Position numbers and translations under genes: made by a program. Below the pieces are notes generated by a model. The model had not been told where the DNA came from. It saw only the letters and a program-made list of their open reading frames with translations, and ran no database searches. Below, piece after piece: positions 32,418 through 41,188 of a stretch of DNA of 64,000 nt (position 1 is its first letter; every line of letters starts with the position of its first letter). The DNA comes from Marsupella aquatica (lineage: Eukaryota; Marchantiophyta), in NCBI GenBank assembly GCA_973895155.1, contig OZ316892.1, forward strand, positions 19,344,001 through 19,408,000. Reading direction: 5' to 3'.

Positions 32418-35252
32418 GTGGAGGTGCAACTACATTTTGCACGGGAGGAGGATGCATGCTTTACGGCCATGCAGACCAAGAAGTACCAAGGCTTCATGGC
32501 CGGATCCGGCTTAGAGGCCTTTGTAAGATTACCATGGCTGAAGCCAGAGGTACCGGAGTCAGACCTATTAGAATTCGTGGGGTCATGGGAACCCGAGACC
32601 AATTGCACGAGGACATATGGGAAGGATTTCTATCTTACTCCCAAAGTGATTGCCGAAGTGTTTGGCTTGCCGATAGGCAATAAGACCAAAGTTGATACCA
32701 GGAAGACCTTGCCTGACAAGGAGTTCTGGTCGTTCCCCGGGCCATCAACGAAGAATGGCTTCTTCCGGAACACCTACACCAACCCGCACATAGGAGAGAT
32801 GATCGACTTCTTGCGGGTGACCATGCATTGTAACTTGCCGAGGGCAGAGATCGGCAAAGCACAGGTCTATCTGGCAGAGAGGCCAGACCCAAGCCGGGAC
32901 TACAACGGGTACCTCCTCAACCAATTGAAGAAGATCTTAAAGGAGGAGCAACAGGTAATCGGCATGGGGAGCGTGTCGCGGCTTGGCTATCACATGCCGC
33001 TGTTGTGCCGGTATGCCAGAGGTCAGACTTTTGCCCTAGTACTTCCCCTACAGGTAAGGGCACCCGAGGAAGCTCCAACGCCGAGGCCGTTAGCAGAGAA
33101 GCCTCAACCACTTGTTAGCCCTACGATCGAGCAGGTGTTTAGGCCAAGGACGGAGGACTTGCCGATGCAGCAACCAGGCATGCAGAGTCTGCTGAAACTA
33201 CTGGAGAAAGAAAAGAGATCGGCATCGACAACGACAACGGCAACGGCAACAATGCAGGACACTACTCCAGAGGTAGGCCTACACCGGCTCACAAGAGAAA
33301 ACCCCTTTGCTGGAGACAAGGAGAGAATCAGGCCGGAATCCAAGCCAGGTGTTCGAATGTATGTGGGAGTCTCAAGCTCTGAATCTGAGGCAGAATTGCC
33401 TGAAGCTCCTACCGACGAAGAGGAGAGGGAGAAGCCGGATGTCCAAGAAGTAGAGGAGGCAGTGGAGGACTACAGCCATGATAATTCTGGCTATGGGTCG
33501 GACCATCACGTTCCAGGAGTAAGGACCTGTGGCCGGTTTGTCCCCACGCTTCCAAGGGTAGTACGAGGGGACCCCAACCAGCAGAGTAGCCCTGAGTCTC
33601 CCCCACCAGATGTTGCTCCCCCGAGCTTTGACGGCATAAAACAGACGGCGCAGGAATTTCAGGAGCGAATCAGGCAGGAAGAGGAGGCAGCCCTGGCTAG
33701 GGAAAAGGATTTACCAGGAGGAGATTGGCCGGAGGACATCAGGCGGCTAGCCGAAAAAGGAAGCAAACCTCTAGCCACGATTGAAGAGATCCGCAAGACG
33801 GCTTGGGAGCAGAGGCCGCGATGGGCGATGCCGATCACTCCTACTTACTCCACCTACGCTAAAAATAGAGCCATGGAGTATGGTGAGATGTGTGGGGAAC
33901 TTGCGCTCGGCATCTTTGGAGAGGAGTTGGAGGTAGGGCCCTTTTTCCATAAGGAGCAGTTGGAGAAGCACCAATTAGAAGAAGCGGTGGCTTTAGAGAG
34001 AAGCAAGAAGGACGAGGTCATTCGGCGGCTTAGGAGGATGGAAGCCGAGATTGAAGACCTAAGGGCGGCCAAGAAAGCCCAAGATGAACTGCGGATTAAA
34101 CGGCATGAGCTGAACATCATGCAGGGGCAGTTGGACACCGCGCAGGCTGATAATCGGAATATCAAGGATAAACTGACTCAGACGCAGGGAGAGTTGGCCG
34201 ATACGATCAAAGAGAGGGAGAAGTGGAAGCGAGAGCTGAAGAATACAGAGGAGGCCCACATAACAACCAACAGCCGGGCCATGGCGGAGACCCAAAGAAA
34301 GGAATGGGCGTTGAAGGGGGAGCTCGAGAAAATCCGCGGAGCCCTTGAGCAGAAGGAGGCCGAGTTAGGGAAATCCTATCAAGGGATTATGGCGCTGCAG
34401 CAGGAGCTTGCGTCCCTGACGGCCAGCTTCAAGGCCGACCTAAGGGAGAAGGACGAGATGCTCGATCAGACTTACGCCAAGATGAACCAGATGGAGTCTG
34501 TCATCATTGCAGAGCTCGACAAGGAGCTAAGAGCAACCCGGGAGGAGAGGACTACCTTGAAAAAAGAACAGGAGGAAGCCCAGAAGGAACTAGAGGAGGC
34601 GCGCAAGGACCTGGATGAGACCCAGGAGGAGTTGGAGGAAATCACGAGGAAGATGGAGAACCTCCAGCGGCGGGCCGACAACCAAACAGAGCGGCTGAAG
34701 AAACAAGCCGCAGTATTTAAGTGCTTGTCTTCATCAGGCCCAACTCCAATTGGGGCAACCAAGTTACCAGGAGTGGTACTGGCCGAAGAAAAAGCCGCGC
34801 CACCTGCACCAGTGCCGGAAGTAAGTGGGAAGGGGAAGGGACCAGCTGCCGAACCAGAAAAGAAGAAGAAGCGGAAACCTTCAGGGTCAAAGAGTAATCC
34901 GACTCCACAGGCCGTGGTGACCAAGGAGGTAGACCCAGCACCAACCTCCGGCATGAATACGGCAATAGATTCCGATATCATCAAGGGTGGGGGTGGTGCG
35001 GCCCAAGCCGAACTACTCGGTAATGAGGCCGGTATCCCAGATCCGCCTCTTGAGCAGGCCGGGGAGACCGTAGCCGAGGCTGAGGCCGTAACCGATTCCC
35101 GAGCCGGTGCCGACGCCGATGGTGGACCCAGTCAGGCCGATGGAGAGTTGACTCAGTCAAGGGCAGGTAATCTGTCAGAGAACGAACCTACGGCAGTGGC
35201 TGAGGAGGAAGCGTTGGGGGCGTCCATTAAGGATCCACCACCGGTGTCGTGA
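32418..35252 (+). CDS. LTR-encoded coiled-coil protein, N-terminally truncated copy
   Basis: An open frame of 944 codons, nearly identical to residues about 280-1220 of the 20952-24614 protein. It keeps the FGLP globular domain (about residues 1-220), the acidic linker, the long coiled coil (about 520-790) and the KKKKRKPSGSK basic patch. The C-terminal Ala/Gly/Glu tail differs by insertions and deletions of short repeats. The start at an internal ATG is formal; the true N-terminus is broken upstream. That 944 codons stay open after the start was destroyed suggests a fairly recent insertion. There is no enzyme motif. Confidence 0.7.
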   Translation: MEVQLHFAREEDACFTAMQTKKYQGFMAGSGLEAFVRLPWLKPEVPESDLLEFVGSWEPETNCTRTYGKDFYLTPKVIAEVFGLPIGNKTKVDTRKTLPDKEFWSFPGPSTKNGFFRNTYTNPHIGEMIDFLRVTMHCNLPRAEIGKAQVYLAERPDPSRDYNGYLLNQLKKILKEEQQVIGMGSVSRLGYHMPLLCRYARGQTFALVLPLQVRAPEEAPTPRPLAEKPQPLVSPTIEQVFRPRTEDLPMQQPGMQSLLKLLEKEKRSASTTTTATATMQDTTPEVGLHRLTRENPFAGDKERIRPESKPGVRMYVGVSSSESEAELPEAPTDEEEREKPDVQEVEEAVEDYSHDNSGYGSDHHVPGVRTCGRFVPTLPRVVRGDPNQQSSPESPPPDVAPPSFDGIKQTAQEFQERIRQEEEAALAREKDLPGGDWPEDIRRLAEKGSKPLATIEEIRKTAWEQRPRWAMPITPTYSTYAKNRAMEYGEMCGELALGIFGEELEVGPFFHKEQLEKHQLEEAVALERSKKDEVIRRLRRMEAEIEDLRAAKKAQDELRIKRHELNIMQGQLDTAQADNRNIKDKLTQTQGELADTIKEREKWKRELKNTEEAHITTNSRAMAETQRKEWALKGELEKIRGALEQKEAELGKSYQGIMALQQELASLTASFKADLREKDEMLDQTYAKMNQMESVIIAELDKELRATREERTTLKKEQEEAQKELEEARKDLDETQEELEEITRKMENLQRRADNQTERLKKQAAVFKCLSSSGPTPIGATKLPGVVLAEEKAAPPAPVPEVSGKGKGPAAEPEKKKKRKPSGSKSNPTPQAVVTKEVDPAPTSGMNTAIDSDIIKGGGGAAQAELLGNEAGIPDPPLEQAGETVAEAEAVTDSRAGADADGGPSQADGELTQSRAGNLSENEPTAVAEEEALGASIKDPPPVS

Positions 35253-36168
35253 CGGTGCAAGGGCGCCGTTCCTTTTAGGAAGGGCGGACGTGGAGGGAGG
35301 AGGCGTGAGTGGGCAGGGCGGGCGCTGATCTCCAAGTTTAGGATTAGGATCAGGACCAGGAGCGGCCCTGACACTTAGCTTAGTGGGATTACGGTTCCAC
35401 TGGTAGGAGCAACACTTGTGCTCCTGCCTTGCTGTACATAGGTAGATCCGGGCAAGTAGATTACTGTTAGGTAGATTAGGCTTACGCTGCAAAGAATTAG
35501 GCGGATCCACTACCAGGATAAGTACCTGGGCAGCGGGGAGCTCAGGGCCTCTTCTTTAGCAAGTTTTTAGTTTGCACCAGCCGGGCTGGGATCAAGTAGT
35601 AAGGGAAGCTCTCGGTTAGTCATACAGTGACCCTTGTGTATATTCATGTTTCCTCATGCCTAAGAACTGAATAGAGTTGGCCTCACGGCTTAGTTCGCAG
35701 AGCTTGTGTATGAGATGTACTGTTTGTATGGCAAGTGCATGGTATGACTCAGTCAGAAGGAGTCATTTTGCTATTTGTGTGTCGCATTAACTTGTGTGAA
35801 GAGTGCCCACATCAACTAACAGAAGGAAGGAAAGTAAGCAGGGGAGTGAGAGTTGGATGTGTCGAGCTGAGAGAGGTCTTAGCGGCTTAACCAAGCCTAT
35901 TGGGGATCATTCCGGCGGCGGAATCCAAACATACCTAACAAGACGGAGGGGAAGACGAGGGAAGGCCTAGATTAGGCCGGCTACGTATCTCATGACCCGA
36001 TGAAGGATCTGTCCAGTATATGTGTGTAAATGTTAATAGTAGTAGTAGAAGGTTAGCAGCGTCCCATGCCGCTAAGCCGCGGAAACGGCCTCGCCAAGCG
36101 CGAAACCTGCGGGAATCGGCTTGAGCTGGGGGGTTTCTTGGGTTTAGGGAGCCATGGGACGCACCACA

Positions 36169-36173
36169 AATGT
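36169..36173. repeat. Target-site duplication of solo LTR 2, right copy (AATGT)
   Basis: Directly after ACGCACCACA. Pairs with GATGT at 31499-31503, with one mismatch. Confidence 0.65.
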
Positions 36174-37256
36174 CGGCTTTGGCACTTCAGTATTTCCGGC
36201 TACCACGCCACTAGTGGGAGACCGTCCAATTGGTGATCCGTGCCCGGCTTCGGCATACTTTCACAACTTCTCTATTTGATTATCTGCACGCCTCTACAAG
36301 CCGATCATCTTCTCTTTGGCCTCCTCCAGCTCTTGGGATAAAAATCCTCAACTTCCTCATTAAGCCAATGCGCTTCATCCTTGGCCGCCTTGAGCTCCTT
36401 GTTTAAGATCTGCACGATCTCAAACTCCTTTTCATCCCAAGCGACTCTCTGGGAATCGTTGATGATTTCCAACTTTGTGACCTCATCCATCCATGCCTGC
36501 TTTGTCCGAGTTATCTCCTCCTACAGCTCCTTGCATATCTGTTGAACTCGACTCAGGTGATCATTGGCCGCAGTGCACGTGGCGTCCTCATGCTTCTCTC
36601 GCATGGCCTCCAACCGGTCGAATAACTTGTCATACTTCCTTTGGGCTTCTGCCAAGGCTTTCTCGCTCTGGGTGGCTTGGTCCTTTGCCGTCTTTCTGAG
36701 CCTCTAGACTTGCCGATTTAGACCCTGTACCTCCGCTTTTGAATTGGCTAACTCCAGCTCTACTTTCATCAATTTTTCTTTGATCTGTTGGTTATCCAAT
36801 TGGTAGTTTTCCAATTGGTTGTTTGCCACCTCCAATTCCTGCTGCTTAGCCAAGAGATCCTGTTGAGCTTGTTGATCAAACTTTGTCTTAGCAACTTTGG
36901 CTTCCATGGAGCAAAGCCGAGCGATTACCTCCTCCTTCTTTAATTGCTCCAACATCATTGCCTCCTCCAGCCTTGTCTGGTCAGCCATTTCCTTTCTAAG
37001 AAATGGTCCGGATTCTAACTCATTGCCAAAGATTTCTAAGGCTAGCAGTCCACACATGTCTCCATACTCCCTAGCCCAATCCGTCGCATATTTTGACCTG
37101 CCAGGTGATACTGGCATTTGCCAACGAGGCCATTTCTCCCAAGCTTCTGCCCGTAACTGATTGAAGTCAATGAGAGGCGCGACCTGCTTCTCACTAAGCC
37201 ATTTTATTTCCTCCGGCCAATCACCGCCTGGTAGCTGCCGTTCTTGTATGATCAAT

Positions 37257-37587
37257 CTATTCATTAAAAGTGAATTATTATTCAATTTATGAACATTTGG
37301 GTAACAGAAAGTGTACATTTGGCCTTCAAAAAGTGTACAATTAGGCAAGAAACAAAGTTGATTACCATCAGATGTACCACCATGTTCATCATTTGTAAAT
37401 AAATTAGGATGAGACTGCTTCTAGTCAAGATCATTTTTGTTATCTCAAGTTTACAATTGATCATTTAGGTGTAGAGTATTATACCATAGTGTACCTTTTG
37501 GGTTTCAAAAGTGTATATTTAGAGACCAAAAAGTGAACATTTAGAGGCCCAAAAGTGAACAAAATACAATACACTTTTAATGAATAG
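37257..37587. mobile_element. 331-bp AT-rich MITE-like insertion with 16-bp inverted ends
   Basis: Begins CTATTCATTAAAAGTG and ends CACTTTTAATGAATAG, a perfect 16-bp inverted repeat. The interior is AT-rich and non-coding, with repeats of AAAAGTGTACATTT and AAAAGTGAACATTT. It breaks the older LTR-encoded ORF between ...ARNDIIT and QERQLPGGDWPEE, a place where the intact copies read straight through. No clear target duplication was found at either edge, so the superfamily is open. Confidence 0.72.
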
Positions 37588-39751
37588 GGTGATTATGTCA
37601 TTTCGGGCCCTCCACTCATCGAGTTTCTCCTTGAAACCTGCCTTGCCTTCCTTCATTCGGTCAAATTCCAATGGTGTCACGTCCGGTGGCAGAGACTCCA
37701 GGGTTTTTTGATCCTCCAGCTTGCCATAAAAGACTGAGGGAAGTCTTCTACAAAACCTTCCCAACGTTCTCACTCCTGGCACCGGTCTCTCCCCATGATT
37801 GACATAATCATTGTCGTAGTCATCCACATTAACCTGACTACCGAGCATGCTAGCCTCTTCTGCAAAGCCCCCAATCTCCTCCACTGAGTATTGTTGGGCT
37901 GCCACTGGTTGATTTACCTCCACCAGTTCCTCCACTCGGGCCCGGCTAGAAGCTCTAAGGACTGGCCTCTCTTTACTACGGCCTCGGCTTCCGTCTTTTG
38001 ACTCTGAATCCACTTGCTCATCTCATTTCTTTCTTTTTTTGGCAGTCATTTTCCTCTCTACTAGTTGAATACCTGCATATGGGTTATTACGAGTAGGCCG
38101 TCGCAACGGATTTCTCACCACATCATATGTTACCACCTCTGGTTCCTTGAGAGGGGAATTCTCCCATCCCTGGACTGCCTATATTGCCGGCCTCTTCTCT
38201 TGTCGTCGCTTGTTCAAGGGCAGCTCGTCCTCCTCCTCCACTCGTGCTGTAATCGGCATCCTCTCCTGTAGTGGTAACACTGGTGCAAAAGACTGGTTTC
38301 TTGCATATCGGCAAAGTAATTGCAGATGGTACCCTAGTTTGGATACCGCTCCTTCCCCAATACTCTACTTCTCTTCATTCAATGCCTTCTTTAACTACAT
38401 TAAAAGATAGCCAATGTAGTCTCGGCTTGAATCGATATTCTCCACCAAAAATACCTGGGCCTTGCCGATCTCTGCTCTCGGCAATGTATAGTGTAGCGTG
38501 ACTTGTAAGAAATCAATCAACTGCCCCACATGTGGATTAGTGCATTGATTTCTAAAGAACCCATTCTTAGTAGAGGGCCTTGGAAATGATCGGAATTGAT
38601 TATCTGGCAATGTCTTTCATTGCTCCACCTTAGTTTTATTCCCCTATGGAAGAGCAAAGACGGCTTCAATTAGTGTTGGCGTTAATTCCACCACCTTTCC
38701 ATACATCAGTGTTGTGTTAGAAGAAGCCTCCCAGCATCCTATGAAGTCTAACAAATCTTTGTCTGGTATGTCAATTAATCACCATGGTAACCGAATGAAT
38801 CCCTCTAAGCCGGTGTCGTTCATGTATCCAAAATACTTGTTATCCTGGATAGCACAGAAGGCCTCATCTTCTTCTCATGCAAACTGTAGTTGTAAGTCGG
38901 CAGGTAGCTTATCCACCCAACCCGTCATAAACTTATCCTCCACTGCCCTATCATGAACTGGCACGGCTTCAGCCTTGGCCTGCCTCTCCGATCGATTCCG
39001 CTTAGCTAGTGTTGCAGACGCCGAACTACCTTTACGCTTCATCTCTTCAGTTCCTGAGAACTCTCCAAGAATGGCTTCCTTGGACCAAGCCAAAGTGTGA
39101 TCCTTCAACTCCCACACCGGCTGCCCAGCGTTCTTAATTGCCTCCCAAATTCCAACGACTCGATTCTCTCTGATCAGCAACTCATCAAGCTCGGCACTGG
39201 TGGGAATCCATACGAATTTCTCAAGTACCTCCTCCGTTCCCACAAACGCCATCTTATGAATTCCCCATAACCGAGCGAGCTCCGCCCGTTCCCTTGCTGC
39301 TCATTCTGGCTTGACGTCTTCGTAAGTTGGTATGAGCTACCGTGCTTCTTCAAGCAAACAGCCCCATAACTTGGCCGCCTGATTCACCGTGGTCATTCCA
39401 CCAAAAGAAAAAGGAGCTTGAACAATTCCCTAACCACCTCCCTTGATCAATCGGCAGCTGCTTCCGCGGTCCTAGGTTGATCGAATAAGCAAATGAGCAA
39501 GTGTATAGAATGTCGGTCCCCTCCCTGCGAAGCCGCTTCCCTATGGCTTGCCTGATTAAGTCTGGATTAGGTCATAACCCTAATCCTACTCAATTGTGAC
39601 CGTTGGATCTTACCTGATCGCAATCCTCCTCATAACACATTGCAATCGGCTTTGGTCTTTATTCCTACCTTATACGATTTAGCCATTATTTTTATTTAGC
39701 CATTATTTTAGGCTTTTACCTAAGTACTTTGTGATCCTGGCAAGGCATCAC

Positions 39752-40110
39752 AAGAATTCGTGCGGAGGCTTCCCAAGAGGCTGCCAACATCATAGTGAAT
39801 GCAAGTACACAAGCTACTAGCATCCTATAGTCTACACAATTACAATGTGACAAATTGACACAAAGAAGACAAACTCTCCGCAATCGCATAGGGCGTCAAG
39901 AAGCACGTCTTCGGTCCTTAGATGGGCAACTTCTTGGTGAGAGCATGCATGGCCAAACTTCAGAGCTGCAGCAAGAGAGTTCAGCTTCGAGGCAAGCAAA
40001 CTGTCAATCCTCTGCTTAATTTAGAGCACGAGATGCTCAAAGAAAGTGAGCAGCATACTGGAAGAAAAAGGGTAATACACGCACAGAGGCTTGGTAATGT
40101 GGGTCTGCTG
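39752..40110 (+). pseudogene. Decayed coiled-coil coding fragment
   Basis: One frame reads RIRAEASQEAANIIVNAST, a stop, then CDKLTQRRQTLRNRIGRQEARLRSL and so on, broken by TAG, TAA and TGA codons. It is probably the 5' neighbour, or part, of the transposase-like gene that follows at 40128. It begins exactly at the edge of the giant LTR, so insertion of the Ty3 element cut this gene. Confidence 0.45.
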
Positions 40111-40127
40111 GTGATTTAGAAGACGAA

Positions 40128-40722
40128 TTGAATTCCAATAGGAGAACACAAAGTGTTCAGTCTCAGGTGTCTGTGGCGGTGATATCCATCCTGAGTAGAT
40201 TGGACAAATTTAATTTGTCTACAAGGAAGCTATTTTTCACTAAGTTTATGCTCCATCCTTCCTTGAAGAAGTACCTCCCTGTAGTTTTTGGGACTCGTCG
40301 GAGAGATGTAGCGATACTTGCTGCAGTTGCTGACCTAAAGAATTGCTTGCAAAAAGTGAAGACTGCAAAGCGGAAAGACCATCTAGGTGCAAAGCAGTCT
40401 ATCTTGATAGTTGCATTGGCAGGCCAGGCCACAGTAGTGAATAGGTATCAGACTTCAGTGGCTGGGGCTTTGGGTATCAAACGACAAATCATATATAAAG
40501 CTTCAAGAAGGAGGAAGTCCATAGATTCCGATTGTTTGATAAGGTTTCCAATGGGGGAAAGGAAAGTGAGAAGCGACAAAATTTCAGCTGAAGTCCGAAG
40601 AATTGTGGAAAAGTTTTGGGAATCAAATACTCGAATCTCTCCTTGTGCCAAGGACAAGGCTAGACTAAGATTGAGTATAAATGTGTACGAGGAGCATCGG
40701 GTGCATTGGCTGGAGGATACCC
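40128..40722 (+). pseudogene. Transposase-like gene, exon with basic DNA-binding-type sequence
   Basis: An open frame of about 200 codons rich in Lys and Arg (FGTRRRDVAILAAVADLKN, IIYKASRRRKSIDS). It ends ...EHRVHWLEDTQ, where a donor (CAG then GTTAGA) is plausible, and the text resumes at 40884 after a TTTTTCAG acceptor. I place it with the eukaryotic transposon proteins that also contain the DUF7869 region, because the next exons have the Cys-rich and RTSMGEF blocks seen in such proteins. The assignment is tentative. Confidence 0.5.
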
Positions 40723-40883
40723 AGGTTAGATTTTGTTAATTTGTCATTATCAATGACATTCAAATAGGGCTTACAATAGGGTACAGGAGCTTTCATGTTC
40801 ATCAGTAAGTGATTTGAACTCTACTGCATCTTTGTTTACAATGATTGAATATGTTTTGAAGCAAGGCTTGCATCTTTTTCAGG

Positions 40884-41188
40884 TGGAGTTTTTTCTAAAA
40901 GTCCAGGAGTTTTGTAGCAGAGACGATAATGGAGTTAATATAGGCTTCAGGTCTTTTAAGTATATGAAGCCTTACTACATTCGTCCTATAAAAGACATAA
41001 ACATTTGTTGTTGTAAGCAACATGTGAAATGGACCTCTTGAAGGAGGCAATCAACAAATTCAGGAAGCATGAACACAGTAAGCATTGCTCTTGTGATTGC
41101 CCCATTTGCACATCAGTTGATGCTCCTTTGCAAAGTTATGTAGCTTCTAGAACAACAATAACATCTGTACGGGGCTGGATAGAGGGAG
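40884..41188 (+). pseudogene. Transposase-like gene, Cys-rich exon cut by solo LTR 3
   Basis: After a TTTTTCAG acceptor it reads VEFFLKVQEFCSRDDNGVNI, then MKPYYIRPIKDINICCCKQHV, a one-base frameshift at about 41029, then DLLKEAINKFRKHEHSKHC and SCDCPICTSVD. The CCC-x2-H and C-x-C-x2-C spacing suggests a metal-binding cluster. The frame is cut at 41188 by the LTR. On the far side (45195) the same frame continues ALCPRAEGKQWHGKR, which shows that the insertion hit coding sequence. Confidence 0.6.
41184..41188. repeat. Target-site duplication (GGGAG), left copy
   Basis: GGGAG directly before TGTCACGTC, repeated at 45190-45194 after AGCGTCACA. A perfect 5-bp duplication. Confidence 0.9.

Larger units (their letters stand above)
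31504..36168 (+). mobile_element. Giant solo LTR 2 (4,665 bp) inserted into the older giant LTR
   Basis: Plus-strand counterpart of solo LTR 1: it starts TGTGATGCCTAG, ends ACGCACCACA, and is nearly the same length and nearly identical throughout. It lies in the opposite orientation to solo LTR 1, 6.8 kb away, so the two form a large inverted repeat (4.66-kb arms). It interrupts the older LTR at 31503/36174, and the reading of the older ORF tail resumes on the other side. The inverted-repeat palindrome TTCCGGCGGCGGAA is at 35910-35923. Confidence 0.88.
31030..39440 (-). pseudogene. Decayed LTR-encoded coiled-coil ORF, split by two insertions
   Basis: Homologue of the 20952-24614 protein, read on the minus strand in pieces. 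39252-38875 carries WIPTSAELDELLIRENRVVGIWEAIKN. 38610-38395 carries NGFFRNQCTNPHVGQLIDFL and PRAEIGKAQVFLVE. 38013-37588 carries PGVRTLGRF and SLPPDVTPLEFD. 37250-36704 carries QLPGGDWPEEIKWL and coiled coil, and 36490-36305 more coiled coil. The C-terminal tail lies beyond the inserted solo LTR (31503 down to about 31030). Many stops and shifts. Similarity to the intact copy is clearly lower than between the two solo LTRs, so this is a different subfamily or an older copy. Confidence 0.75.
30130..39751 (-). repeat. Giant 5' LTR of the Ty3 element, interrupted twice
   Basis: On the minus strand it runs from TGTGATGCCTTGCC (39751) to AATGCACCACA (30130), next to the primer site and gag. Removing the inserted solo LTR with its duplication (31504-36173) and the MITE-like insert (37257-37587) leaves about 4.62 kb, matching the 4,660 and 4,665 bp of the two solo LTRs. 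It contains a decayed copy of the same long ORF (39252 down to about 31030). The palindromic TTCCGCCCCCGGAA (30347-30360) sits at the same place as in the others. No flanking duplication can be tested, because the 3' end of this element is missing. Confidence 0.8.

Noticed and set aside
20031-36168. The inverted pair as one large DNA transposon with 4.66-kb terminal inverted repeats
   Set aside because: Each arm has its own 5-bp duplication (TCCAT; GATGT/AATGT) that differs between arms, so they are two separate insertions.
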